Source of the DNA: CAZIZT01 sp964544085
GTDB taxonomy: Bacteria; Campylobacterota_A; Desulfurellia; Desulfurellales; Hippeaceae
Length of the DNA stretch: 64,000 nt
Assembly: GCA_964544085.1 (NCBI GenBank)
Contig: CAZIZT010000017.1
Location: forward strand, 25,176-89,175
Direction: 5' to 3'
The first letter of the stretch is position 1. Every line of letters begins with the position of its first letter. The notes beneath the pieces are model-generated. The model ran no database searches, was not told the DNA's origin, and was given only the letters and a program-made list of their open reading frames with translations. Made by a program: the position numbers and the translations under genes. Positions 8,399-17,716 of this stretch are shown piece after piece.

Positions 8399-11300
8399 AT
8401 GCAAACAGAGTTTTTAAGGGAGCTTTCGTCTTCAACGCTTGTAGGCGTTTACATATACTCAAAGAGTGGTAGGGTTGAGTTTGCCAACAGGACGTTTGCC
8501 TCGATGTTAGGCTACAAACCCGAAGAGCTCGTTGGAACCTCCTTGCTCACATTTGCCTCAGAGCACGAAAAAATGCTACTTGATAACCTCCTAAGGAAAA
8601 AGGCTAACAATGAAGATTTTGCATACGATAGACATGCCAACACCTACAGGGCTCACGATGGTTCCCCCGTGCATGTTAAGCTTTTTGGGCAGACCATAAG
8701 CTATAACGGAGAAAACGCAGTACTGGTGCTGGTTTTTGATGCAAGGAAGGAAAAATCGTTCGAAAGGCTATTCTACGCCCTCAGTCAGGTTACACGTCTC
8801 GTGATACACGCTTCTTCTCAACAAAGCATGTTTGAGGAGATTTGCGATTTACTTGTGGATGATATAGGGTACGCCTCAGCATGTATCGGGAGGATAGAGA
8901 ACGGTCATTTCAGGGTTTTTTATGTCAAGAGCAGATTGAAGGGTGTGGAAGCTCTCCTCAAAACGCTGACAATTAAAAGCGACGGTACCCTCCCTTACGG
9001 TAGAGGCACTGTTTTCAGGGCTTGCCAGTCTGGCAACGTGACAATTATATCAGACGTTCTGTCGCATAAGGATATGAGTGCCTGGTGGGAATATCACAGA
9101 CACTACGGTATCTACTCTGCGTGCTCCATACCAATAGACAGAAACGGTAAGGTGGCTTATGTGCTCCTCATTCACGATGATACGAAGGGCTCATTTAGCA
9201 TGCAGCATGTTCACCTTTTGAAGCAGATCCAGAGTAGCATTGCCTACGCCTTGAGAAGGCTTGAGGCTGAAAGATTCATACGCATGTTTGGTTCTGCCAT
9301 AGACCTTGCACACGAGCTTGTTGTGCTCCTTGATGACGATAATCGGGTTGTCTATGTAAATGAGGCTGTCAGTGAGCTGTTTGGTTATCCCAAAGAGAGA
9401 CTTATAGGTAAGGATGTGTTCAGATTTGCAGATCCCACAAAGGGAGAGGGTCTGCACGAACTTCTAAAGGGCGATAATGAAAGAAAAACCATAGCCTGCC
9501 GCACAAAAAGTGGCAGGACCCTGTATCTTGATGCAACTGTTGCGCGCCTTACGGGCGAAGATGAGAACTACAGAATTATACTTGCACGTGATGTAACAGA
9601 TGCATACAACAAGAGCCTCCAGCTGGCTTTTACTACCAGAATCTACAATACACTGTACCAGATCAATCATTTGTATATTTCCCTGAAAAACAAGGACGAA
9701 ATCATCAAGAGGCTCCCCCGGATATTCGTGGAGTATATGGGTATAGATATATCGTTCATAGTAAATCTTCAGGGCGGCAAGATACATGTTGAGAGCAGCG
9801 CGGTAAGTAGCGAAGAGCTTGGTGGCTTTGCAGAGAGATTGACAGAGGTCTCCTCCAGCAAGAAAAACCTTACCTTTTTTGAGAAAACACCCATATACAA
9901 AGCTTACACAAGGAACAGTATCTACATCGTAAACGACATAAATCGCAGATCTATAGGTCCCCTGGGTGAAGTGGCAAGATCCTACGGTATCTATTCCGGA
10001 TGTGCCATACCTATAACAGGCGGCAAGAAGAGGCGTGTCCTTGTGCTTGCTTCCAGGCAAAGCGGTGTGTTCAAAAAAGAGGTCTATTTCCTTTTAAAAA
10101 ACATTCGGGAAAGCCTGACATTTATACTGGATAAAATTAGCTCCAATAGGTTCTCCACACTTGCCTTTTCCGCTATGGATTCCAGCTTCGATTTTATATT
10201 CATCACCGATAGCAACTTCAGAATCGTCTGGTCAAACCAGTCGGCGAAACACTTTTTTGGATTTGATCAGAAAAGTCTTGATGATGTGAATTTTCTTGAA
10301 TTGCTTGCGGATGAGCATTCAAAGAGACAGGTGATCAGCTCCATGGATCTGCTTGGAAACCATGGCAATACTTCCACCCTTTTGAGGTATTCGGTAAGCG
10401 GTGGAAAGGTTGCTGTTGCGCCAACCGTTATAACGAGGGTGGAGGTCGAAGAGGATCTTGTCTACCACATTATTTCTGGCAAAAACATCTCTAACGAGGT
10501 GCGGCTTCAGGAGCAGATTAGCAGGTTGACGATGTTTGATGAAACCACCCACCTTCAGAATAGAAAACTGTTTGTAAGAAAGCTAAGGGGATTTATCAGT
10601 ACATTGAGGGCACAGAAAGAGAGTGGCATTGTTGGCTGTGTTGCCGTGATAAATCCCCTTGAGTTTCGTCAGGTCAACCGCGCCCTTGGATATGAAAACG
10701 GCAACCTTGTACTTGCAATGATAGCCTCACGAATAAAGGGCGCTTTAAGGGACTACGATGAGGTGGCAAGGCTTGAGTCAGACAAGTTTGGTGTCCTGCT
10801 TAAGGGTTTAAAGAGTGAAGAGGACGCTCTGATTGTTCTGGAAAAGGTGATGAATGAGCTAAAAAGGCCCTACGTAGTCGGGGATCAGCATATAGATATC
10901 TCGTTTGCTGCTGGTTTGAGTCTGATTCCTAAGGATGGAACTGATCCAAACAAGCTTATAAACAGAGCTCACGCTGCATTGACAGATGCAAAATCAAGAG
11001 GGGAAAACACAAGCGCGTTCTTTAGAAAAGAGGTCGAAATCAACGCCTTTGAAAAACTGAGACTGAAGAAGGAGATGAACAGAGCAATCAGGAGGGACGA
11101 ATTTGTACTCTTCTATCAGCCCTACTTCGATGCGAATGGTGGAATTGTTGGCGCCGAAGCTCTTCTGAGATGGCGCACAACGGATGGTTTCGTGTCGCCT
11201 GCAGCCTTTGTGCCTTATTTAGAGGAGACCGGTGCCATTGTGTCGGTAGAGCGGATTGTTTTGAAAAAGGTGCTCTCTTACCTGAAGAGTCTGGAAGAGA

Positions 11301-11827
11301 AACGGGCGGTTATTGTTCCAGTCTCCTTGAACGTCTCGCCAGAGCATTTAAAGAAGGGTGACTTCATGGACGTGTTTACCGGGAGGGTTAAGCAAAGTGG
11401 TGTAAACCCCTCTTATGTGAATATAGAGATTGTGGAACGTTCTTTTCTGGACGATATAGAACAGGCTCGTAGACTTATTGATTCCATAAAGAATTTTGGT
11501 TTTCGTTTTCTTATTGATGATTTCGGTACAGGCTATTCGTCGCTTTCGTATCTATCGCGGCTCAATGTGGACTATGTCAAGATAGATATCTCTTTTGTTC
11601 GCAAGATACCTGATGATGAGAGGGTTGTCTCGGTGGTACGCACAATTGTGAATCTGGCGCACGATCTGGGGATGCGTTGCATAGCGGAGGGCGTTGAAAC
11701 AACGAGGCAGTTTGATGCACTTGTGGAAATGGGGTGTGATTACTTCCAGGGTTACCTCTTTGCGCGACCCTTGCCGCAAGACGAGTTTGAAAAAATACTT
11801 ATCCGCCCTGACCGGCAAGTAGAATAA
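8399..11827 (+). CDS. PAS/GAF sensor with degenerate GGDEF and intact EAL (c-di-GMP phosphodiesterase)
   Basis: A 1142-residue soluble multi-sensor protein. Apparent order: PAS (about 8-125, GVYIYSKSGRVEFANRTFASMLGY), GAF (130-290), PAS (295-410), GAF (425-585), PAS (595-705), GGDEF (715-875), EAL (890-1140). The GGDEF signature reads ESDKF at 793-797, so cyclase activity is unlikely. The EAL domain keeps EALLRW (E at 920), the NVSPEH Asn, DDFGTGYSS (DD at 1040-1041), KIDISFV, EGVET and QGYLFARPLP, so it should hydrolyse c-di-GMP. No membrane segment or signal peptide is seen, so sensing is cytoplasmic. The gene is monocistronic and its 3' end overlaps the convergent aldolase gene by 29 bases. 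Confidence 0.93.
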   Translation: MQTEFLRELSSSTLVGVYIYSKSGRVEFANRTFASMLGYKPEELVGTSLLTFASEHEKMLLDNLLRKKANNEDFAYDRHANTYRAHDGSPVHVKLFGQTISYNGENAVLVLVFDARKEKSFERLFYALSQVTRLVIHASSQQSMFEEICDLLVDDIGYASACIGRIENGHFRVFYVKSRLKGVEALLKTLTIKSDGTLPYGRGTVFRACQSGNVTIISDVLSHKDMSAWWEYHRHYGIYSACSIPIDRNGKVAYVLLIHDDTKGSFSMQHVHLLKQIQSSIAYALRRLEAERFIRMFGSAIDLAHELVVLLDDDNRVVYVNEAVSELFGYPKERLIGKDVFRFADPTKGEGLHELLKGDNERKTIACRTKSGRTLYLDATVARLTGEDENYRIILARDVTDAYNKSLQLAFTTRIYNTLYQINHLYISLKNKDEIIKRLPRIFVEYMGIDISFIVNLQGGKIHVESSAVSSEELGGFAERLTEVSSSKKNLTFFEKTPIYKAYTRNSIYIVNDINRRSIGPLGEVARSYGIYSGCAIPITGGKKRRVLVLASRQSGVFKKEVYFLLKNIRESLTFILDKISSNRFSTLAFSAMDSSFDFIFITDSNFRIVWSNQSAKHFFGFDQKSLDDVNFLELLADEHSKRQVISSMDLLGNHGNTSTLLRYSVSGGKVAVAPTVITRVEVEEDLVYHIISGKNISNEVRLQEQISRLTMFDETTHLQNRKLFVRKLRGFISTLRAQKESGIVGCVAVINPLEFRQVNRALGYENGNLVLAMIASRIKGALRDYDEVARLESDKFGVLLKGLKSEEDALIVLEKVMNELKRPYVVGDQHIDISFAAGLSLIPKDGTDPNKLINRAHAALTDAKSRGENTSAFFRKEVEINAFEKLRLKKEMNRAIRRDEFVLFYQPYFDANGGIVGAEALLRWRTTDGFVSPAAFVPYLEETGAIVSVERIVLKKVLSYLKSLEEKRAVIVPVSLNVSPEHLKKGDFMDVFTGRVKQSGVNPSYVNIEIVERSFLDDIEQARRLIDSIKNFGFRFLIDDFGTGYSSLSYLSRLNVDYVKIDISFVRKIPDDERVVSVVRTIVNLAHDLGMRCIAEGVETTRQFDALVEMGCDYFQGYLFARPLPQDEFEKILIRPDRQVE

Positions 11828-12353
11828 TCTTCGATGAATTCTCCAATGCAGAGATAATTCTACAGGCATCAAACAGGGTCTCGGCATAGGCAAAGACGCC
11901 ATGAGCACGTGCCACTACTATCCTGTTTGGGCTGTTTTTAAAGTAATCGGGTATGATCTGGCTTGCTATGCTGCCCCACGCATTCAACGGTATATCGATA
12001 ATTTCAACCTCCTTTAGAAAAAGCCTGCCTTCGTAGTCGCGTGGAACTATGCGTTTTTCATTTAAAGAGAGCGCAACTGTAGCTGGGCAGTGGGCATGGA
12101 TTATCGCTTTTGCCTCTTCTACTTGTTTGTAGATGCCCACGTGCAGCTCGACCTCACTGGATGCTGCGTTCCATCGCACGTCTCGCTCAAAGCCAATCTT
12201 TACGATGTCCTTCATGCGCAGCCCGAACAGGCTCCGCCCGGTTTTTGTTATCCACAACCCGTCTTTTGTTCTTGCACTCATATTGCCACTTGAAGCGTCT
12301 ACAAGACCCGAGAGGAATAGAATATCCCCTACGCGCCTAAATTCACCTATCAT
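11799..12353 (-). CDS. class II aldolase/adducin-family protein
   Basis: A 184-residue member of the zinc-dependent class II aldolase/adducin superfamily (fuculose-phosphate aldolase, ribulose-phosphate epimerase and methylthioribulose-phosphate dehydratase group). SSGNMSAR near residue 20, HAHCPATVAL with two metal His residues, and the C-terminal ARAHGVFAYAETLFDA (third metal His) are all visible. I start at 12353, where AGGAGG stands 7 bases upstream; an ATG at 12392 in the same frame would lie inside dedA and has no such site. It is the last gene of the torD-to-aldolase operon. The exact substrate is unclear; methylthioribulose-1-phosphate dehydratase or a sugar-phosphate aldolase are the main options. 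Confidence 0.82.
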   Translation of the reverse strand: MIGEFRRVGDILFLSGLVDASSGNMSARTKDGLWITKTGRSLFGLRMKDIVKIGFERDVRWNAASSEVELHVGIYKQVEEAKAIIHAHCPATVALSLNEKRIVPRDYEGRLFLKEVEIIDIPLNAWGSIASQIIPDYFKNSPNRIVVARAHGVFAYAETLFDACRIISALENSSKIILLAGQGG

Positions 12354-12951
12354 TTTGTTTAGTCCTCCTGTAAAAATAGACGTATAGTGCAACTGTTATC
12401 GCCGAGAATGCAACGATGTAAATATAACTTTTGTGTAACATGCGACTGACAAGCTCTGGGTTGTTGCCCACGCTGTAGCCGATGAAGGCAAGCACACTTA
12501 CCCAGATACCAGCTCCAAGTGCTGTGAATATGGCGAACAACAGGGGATCCATACGCGCAAGCCCTGCAGGGAGGGAGATGTACTGGCGAATACCGGGAAG
12601 CAGCCTGCCGATAAAGGTGCTGATTGCCCCGTGTTTATCAAAGAAATCACACGCTCTTTTTAGTGTTTTTTCGCTGAGGCCGACATATTTGCCGTATTTT
12701 TGCAGAAAAGGATAACCCAATTTTAGCGAGAGGTAGTAATTTAGAAAAGCACCCGCGAGACTACCGGCAGTGGCGCAACCGATAACCATAAGCAGATCCA
12801 TTTTCCCTTTGGCTGCAAGGTACGCAGCTGGCGGTACAACAATCTCGCTTGGAAAAGGAAAAAAGGAGCTTTCAAGCAGCATGAGGAGAAAAACGCCCGT
12901 GTACCCGCCGTAGCCTATGGCGTTGACAAGCATTACCGCTATTGCTTTCAC
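12343..12951 (-). CDS. DedA-family membrane protein
   Basis: A 202-residue polytopic inner-membrane protein of the DedA/SNARE-associated (VTT) family, members of which act in lipid flipping and envelope homeostasis. Signatures are LESSFFPFPSEIVVPPAAYLA early, GSLAGAFLNYYLSLKLG, and FIGRLLPGIRQYISLPAGLARM with the conserved Arg-x3-Pro-x3-R. The start overlaps the dnaG stop by 4 bases, and the end overlaps the aldolase start by 11 bases. UppP in the same operon recycles undecaprenyl phosphate, and some DedA proteins flip that lipid, so a shared envelope role is plausible but inferred. Confidence 0.93.
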   Translation of the reverse strand: MKAIAVMLVNAIGYGGYTGVFLLMLLESSFFPFPSEIVVPPAAYLAAKGKMDLLMVIGCATAGSLAGAFLNYYLSLKLGYPFLQKYGKYVGLSEKTLKRACDFFDKHGAISTFIGRLLPGIRQYISLPAGLARMDPLLFAIFTALGAGIWVSVLAFIGYSVGNNPELVSRMLHKSYIYIVAFSAITVALYVYFYRRTKQNDR

Positions 12952-14624
12952 AACATCTCCTTCAGCTTGAGGAACAGTTCGTTGTACTCGTTGAGCAACT
13001 CTTCGTTTGCCGGGTCCTGCTTGAGTTTCGCCTTTATCTGTTTAAGCCGTTTTTCGATGTGTTCCCTTTCCAATCTGTTTATCAGCCCTAAAAATATGTT
13101 CCTACTCTGGCTGGTTCTTTCTATCTCCGTCTGCTGCAAAGCAAGCAGTTCGTAGGCCACCCTTTTTTGATCGTCCGGTAGTTTCTCCGCAAAGGAAACC
13201 CCATCAAACTTCTCACCACTCAGAAAGGAGCTGTAAAGCTCTAAGAATATGGATCTATACGGCTCGCTAAGATAGCGGCTAAAATGTTCATGATCCTCTA
13301 TCCACATCATCAGTTCTATCTTTTTGAGCAGGAAACTCAGTAGCGCCTCCTGAGTTGTTATGTTTTTGAAAAATTCTCCAACAACAGGCTTTCTTTCTAT
13401 GAGTGCCTGTTCTGAGACACCAAGTGCTGTGGCGGCTTTGGATATGTATAGGCTCCTGATGGTGGCATCCTTTATGCCCAGTAGCACCGGTTTTATCTCT
13501 TCTATAGCCTTAAGCTTGTCCTGTGGTTTGGTTAAATCGTATTTTCTCTCAAGGTATTCGATAAGGTAATCGAAGTACTCCTTTGCGCTCTCAAGGAGCT
13601 TCAAGTACTCCTCTGCACCAAATGACGATACAAAACTATCCGGATCTTCGCCTCCGGGCAGGGTTACAACATAAGAAGAGACCCCGGCTGAGAGTATAGT
13701 TCTTGCGCTCCGAGCCATCGCTCTGAAACCGGCTTCGTCAGCATCGTAGTTGAAGTAAATTCTGTCTGCGTAACGTTTTATTCGCGCCATGTGATAGGTT
13801 GTAAGGGCTGTTCCCAGTGTTGCAACCGCGTTTTCAATGCCGCTTTCGTGTAGCCTTATACAATCCATGTAACCTTCTGTGACTATGACGGATCCACTCT
13901 CTTTTGCTGCTGTCTGGGCTTCGTATAAACCGAAAAGTGTTCTCTGTTTGGAGAATATGGGTGTTTCTGGCGAATTAATATACTTTGCCTTTTGTGCATG
14001 TTTGTCGTTTAGTATTCTTCCTCCGAAGGCTATAGTTTTGCCCTTGGTGTTACGTATAGGAAAGATTATGCGCTCGGAGAATCTATTGTAGAGACCGGCT
14101 CTGCCCCTCACAAATATACCACTTAGCAACAGTTCTTCCGTTGAGAAGCTCCGTTTGAGTAGCTGAAGCAGCTCTCCGCTTTGAGGTGCATATCCAATCT
14201 TGAAATGCTCGATCGTTTTGTCTGCTATATTGCGCGATTTGAGATAATCCAGCGCTGATCTGTTGTTGAAAAGCTTTTTGTGGAAGTATTCGGTTGCTGT
14301 TTCGTGGATCTGGATCAGTCTGTCCGATTTTGAGTCTGCCTTTAGATCTATCGGTATATTGTATCGTTCTGCCAGTTCCCTAACAGCCTCATGGAAATCC
14401 AGATTTTCTATCTTCATGAAAAATGTTATTACATCACCACTTTCTCCACATCCAAAGCAGTGGAAGAATTGGCCTTTGGGGTTTACAGAAAATGAGGGTG
14501 TCTTTTCTGAGTGAAACGGACACAGTCCAAAGTAATTGGAACCACGCTTTTTGAGTTGCACGTATTGGGATACGAGTTCTACTATGTCCACCCTCTCCTT
14601 TATCTGCTCGACTATGCTCATCAT
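12948..14624 (-). CDS. dnaG: DNA primase
   Basis: Synthesises RNA primers for replication. At 558 residues it shows the N-terminal CHC2 zinc ribbon (C35, H38, C56, C59), the catalytic core with GYAPQSGELL and IIFPIRNTKGKTIAFGGRIL, and a Toprim segment VIVTEGYMDCIRLHESGI followed by YFNYDADEAGFRA. A C-terminal helicase-binding region ends the protein. Two Met codons in a row open the gene, at 14624 and 14621; the first overlaps the mutS2 stop as ATGA. Unlike the common rpsU-dnaG-rpoD macromolecular-synthesis operon, it lies here between mutS2 and dedA. Confidence 0.97.
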   Translation of the reverse strand: MMSIVEQIKERVDIVELVSQYVQLKKRGSNYFGLCPFHSEKTPSFSVNPKGQFFHCFGCGESGDVITFFMKIENLDFHEAVRELAERYNIPIDLKADSKSDRLIQIHETATEYFHKKLFNNRSALDYLKSRNIADKTIEHFKIGYAPQSGELLQLLKRSFSTEELLLSGIFVRGRAGLYNRFSERIIFPIRNTKGKTIAFGGRILNDKHAQKAKYINSPETPIFSKQRTLFGLYEAQTAAKESGSVIVTEGYMDCIRLHESGIENAVATLGTALTTYHMARIKRYADRIYFNYDADEAGFRAMARSARTILSAGVSSYVVTLPGGEDPDSFVSSFGAEEYLKLLESAKEYFDYLIEYLERKYDLTKPQDKLKAIEEIKPVLLGIKDATIRSLYISKAATALGVSEQALIERKPVVGEFFKNITTQEALLSFLLKKIELMMWIEDHEHFSRYLSEPYRSIFLELYSSFLSGEKFDGVSFAEKLPDDQKRVAYELLALQQTEIERTSQSRNIFLGLINRLEREHIEKRLKQIKAKLKQDPANEELLNEYNELFLKLKEML

Positions 14625-16882
14625 TTGAGCTCCGCTATTGTTGCACCATCTCCGCCTTCGGCTGGCGGCGCCGGTCTGAAGCTTTTGATCATCGGATGTT
14701 CCTTTAGTGTTTCATGCACCATCTGGCGTAGTATGCCGCTTCCCAATCCATGGACAATACGTATACTTGTGGCAGCATCGGCAATGGCGGAATCGATGAA
14801 GCGCAACAGTTCAAGCTGGGCTTCGTCTCGTCGCTTGCCTATGAGGTTTATCTGGAGCCCCGAGGCAGGTTTTTTGGCGATGACCGTTACCCTTTTTTCA
14901 GGCTTCTCGTCCTTTGACGAGGGTTTTAGTCTGGAGAGTTCCACTTCGAGTAGCATGCCGTCTGTTTCAACCCATGCTTTGTTGCCTTTAATCTTTGCAA
15001 TTCTTCCCTTTTTATCCATGAATGTGACAATATCACCACTCTTAAAGCTGGTACTTTCTTCGCTCTGAGTATTGCTTTGGAGCAGCCTGCTCTCCTGGGT
15101 GCGTATTCTGTTGAGAGCTCTGTGAGCCTCTGAGACATTTCCTGTTTTCATTAATTTGTTTATCTGTTCCCTGAGCTGCCGGGTCAGTCTCTCATACTCA
15201 GTGCGCTGCTTGGTTATCTGTCTTCTGAGTGCAAGCTGCTGTGACGCTATTTCGTCTTTGCCCTTACGCATCATCTCTTCGTAGCGCGCCTTTAGTTCGT
15301 TGAGTTTTTTGTTTTCCTGTTCGAGCTGTTTTAGCTTCTCTTCAAGTAACTGCTCAAGGCGCGAGAAATCGGTCTGGTGGTGACGATAGAACTCTTTTGC
15401 TATCTCCAGCACCTCTTTTGGCAGTTTCAACGTTTCCATTATCTCCAGGGCATAGCTTGCCCCCACCCTGTTGTAAATGAGCCTGTAGGTGGGTTTTAGC
15501 GTTTTTTCGTCGAACTCGAAGGCTGCAACAGGATAACCCTCTGAGGCAAGAATATGTGCAAGACGCTTGTAGTGCGTTGTTGCCACAAACAGACATTTGC
15601 CACTGAGGCTTTTTATTGCTGCGTATGCCACAGCTTCGCCTTCATCCGGGGATGTGCCGCTTCCTATCTCATCTGCAAGCACAAGCGATGATGCGGTGAG
15701 CTGCTCGTAAGCCTTTTTAAAAGCTGCAATCTTTGCAGAGAAACTGCTTAAGGATTCAAATATGTCCTGCTCATCACCTATTATGGCAAAGATCCTGTCT
15801 ATTGGGCCAATCTCCACTCTTTGTGCTATGGGCGGAATGCCGCTGAAGATGGAAGCAACGGTTAAACCCACTGTCTTTAGAAACACCGTTTTTCCACCCG
15901 TGTTTGGTCCGGTTATTATCAGGTGCGGTTGTTGTTTTAAGTCTATATCAACGCTTTTTGTGTCGCTTTTGATATGAGCCAGAATTGGATGTTTGGCTCC
16001 TTTTGCATAGAGGATGGTGCGCTTTTTGAACTCTACCTGTGGCTCGCCAAATCTCTTTATAAAGCTGTACTTTGCCATCTGAAGATCAAAGTAACCGATT
16101 CTACGCTCGTTATGCGTAAGCTCACGGATACTTTTGCGAACGAGCTGCGTCAGTCGCGAAAGGATTCTGCGCCTTTCGGCCTCTTCCTTAAGGATTAGCT
16201 CTTCCAATCTGTTGTTTTTTTCGTAGATACTCTCGGGTTCGACAAAGAGCGAACCGGATTTTGAGACATCCACCACTCTACCCTGGATGTACTCTTTGTA
16301 GTTTGGCTTTACGAGCACTGTGTATCTGGAGCGCTTCAGGAATACAGCCGTATCCTGAATGATCTCTTTCAATCTTGAGTGCATGGATGACTTTAAGCTT
16401 CTAACTATCTCCTCCTTCAGTGATCGGATGCTGTTTCGTATATCGAAAAGGTAGTTGCTTGCGGTGTCTTTGAGTAATCCATGTTCATCTATTGCGCTGT
16501 AGATGTTCTCAAGCAGATGCTGTGGCACCTGAAGGTTTAACAATCTGTCGGCAATATCTGAGTTCTGCTCACGGAAGTACTCCTCCACCTCTCTTACCAT
16601 ACCAAGGAAGCTACCGATCTTCAGTAGTTCTTTCTCTGTGAGGATGCCACTTAGCGCTTCCTGAAGAATGTCGGATATATAGACATCATCGAGCGTGAAG
16701 AGTCCCCATCTGGTAAAAAATTCGAAGAATTCTTCCATTTGAGCAAAGGCTTTGCGGGCATACTCGATATCAAAATTGGGTTTTAGCTCCCTTAGCGTCT
16801 TTTTGCCGTATTCCGTCTGAATGTATTTCTCTATTATCGATTTGAGTCTGTCAAACTCCAACGTTTCGAGGTAGTCTCTCAT
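14621..16882 (-). CDS. mutS2: MutS2 ATPase/Smr-domain protein
   Basis: A 753-residue MutS2, linked to suppression of homologous recombination and, in some species, rescue of collided ribosomes. Core and clamp regions are followed by the ATPase: Walker A GPNTGGKT at 325-332, and VLADEIGSGTSPDEG as Walker B plus signature. Then come a long coiled coil (EKLKQLEQENKKLNELKARYEEM in part), a KOW-like segment (SGDIVTFMDKKGRIAKIKGNKA) and a C-terminal Smr domain. The Smr domain keeps HGLGSGILRQ, but its usual LDLRG motif reads INLIG, removing the conserved Asp and Arg. No clear ribosome-binding site precedes the ATG at 16882. Confidence 0.94.
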   Translation of the reverse strand: MRDYLETLEFDRLKSIIEKYIQTEYGKKTLRELKPNFDIEYARKAFAQMEEFFEFFTRWGLFTLDDVYISDILQEALSGILTEKELLKIGSFLGMVREVEEYFREQNSDIADRLLNLQVPQHLLENIYSAIDEHGLLKDTASNYLFDIRNSIRSLKEEIVRSLKSSMHSRLKEIIQDTAVFLKRSRYTVLVKPNYKEYIQGRVVDVSKSGSLFVEPESIYEKNNRLEELILKEEAERRRILSRLTQLVRKSIRELTHNERRIGYFDLQMAKYSFIKRFGEPQVEFKKRTILYAKGAKHPILAHIKSDTKSVDIDLKQQPHLIITGPNTGGKTVFLKTVGLTVASIFSGIPPIAQRVEIGPIDRIFAIIGDEQDIFESLSSFSAKIAAFKKAYEQLTASSLVLADEIGSGTSPDEGEAVAYAAIKSLSGKCLFVATTHYKRLAHILASEGYPVAAFEFDEKTLKPTYRLIYNRVGASYALEIMETLKLPKEVLEIAKEFYRHHQTDFSRLEQLLEEKLKQLEQENKKLNELKARYEEMMRKGKDEIASQQLALRRQITKQRTEYERLTRQLREQINKLMKTGNVSEAHRALNRIRTQESRLLQSNTQSEESTSFKSGDIVTFMDKKGRIAKIKGNKAWVETDGMLLEVELSRLKPSSKDEKPEKRVTVIAKKPASGLQINLIGKRRDEAQLELLRFIDSAIADAATSIRIVHGLGSGILRQMVHETLKEHPMIKSFRPAPPAEGGDGATIAELK

Positions 16883-16942
16883 CTTGCAGATAAATATATT
16901 TGTTTTGGCTTGCTTTACAAGCCTGTTGAGGTGTGTGAAAGA

Positions 16943-17716
16943 TCATCTGTGCAGTACGGTGAAGAAAAAAACAGCAGCCGCTAATATTCGATAGAAGCCG
17001 AACCCGATAAGTGTAAATCGGCTGACAAAGGCGATAAAAGCTTTGATAGCAAGAACCGCGGAGAAGAAGGAGACCACAAAGCCGGTGCCAATCAATGCCC
17101 ACTGATGAGCGGTAAGACTAAAGCCGGTTTTCAACATATCATAGCCGGTTGCTGCGAACATTGTAGGTATGGCAAGCAGAAAAGAAAATTCCACAGCGCT
17201 TTTTCTATCCATGCCGGCGAGCATCCCGCCGATTATGGTGGATGCTGAGCGGGAGGTGCCCGGAATAACGGCAAGAGACTGAACGAGGCCTATGAAGAGC
17301 GCCTGTTTGTAGCCAAGCTGTGCCGGATCCAGAATAGTTGCCTTACGCCTTTTGAAGTAAAGCTCAAGCAGAATGATAACAACACCGCCAATGGCAAGGG
17401 AAACGACCACCACATACGGACTGAACAGGTAATGTTTGATGATTTTATACAGCACAAAACCAACCACACCAGTAGGTATAAAGGCTGTCACGATACGTAT
17501 CCACAATGCTCCGTCGCGTTTTAAGCGCTCGAAATACAAAAAGATCACGCTCAGGATTGCACCGAGCTGTATCACGATCTCAAAGGTTTTTTGAAAGCCA
17601 CCCTGTTTCAGGCCAAGCAGGGTTGATGCAAGTATCAAATGCCCCGTTGAGGATATAGGCAGAAACTCCGTTAAACCTTCCACTATGCCGAGTATAATGG
17701 CATCGATAAAGCTCAT
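16943..17716 (-). CDS. uppP: undecaprenyl-diphosphatase UppP/BacA
   Basis: Dephosphorylates undecaprenyl pyrophosphate so the lipid carrier can be reused for peptidoglycan and other glycans. It is a 257-residue multi-spanning protein with both family motifs: EGLTEFLPISSTGHL at about 13-27 and PGTSRSASTIIGGMLAGMDRKSAVEFSFLLAIPTMFAA in its second half (catalytic Glu, Ser and Arg residues present). The start overlaps the HD-GYP gene by 4 bases and has AAGGAG upstream. Loss of this family sensitises to bacitracin. Confidence 0.96.
   Translation of the reverse strand: MSFIDAIILGIVEGLTEFLPISSTGHLILASTLLGLKQGGFQKTFEIVIQLGAILSVIFLYFERLKRDGALWIRIVTAFIPTGVVGFVLYKIIKHYLFSPYVVVVSLAIGGVVIILLELYFKRRKATILDPAQLGYKQALFIGLVQSLAVIPGTSRSASTIIGGMLAGMDRKSAVEFSFLLAIPTMFAATGYDMLKTGFSLTAHQWALIGTGFVVSFFSAVLAIKAFIAFVSRFTLIGFGFYRILAAAVFFFTVLHR

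Noticed and set aside
9464..10060. 198-codon open frame opposite the PAS/GAF/EAL gene
   Set aside because: Shadow frame; the sense strand encodes clear PAS and GAF domains.
16907..16923. Hairpin GGCTTG/CAAGCC between uppP and mutS2 as a terminator
   Set aside because: The stem is only 6 bp with no T tract on either strand, and it lies inside a same-strand operon.
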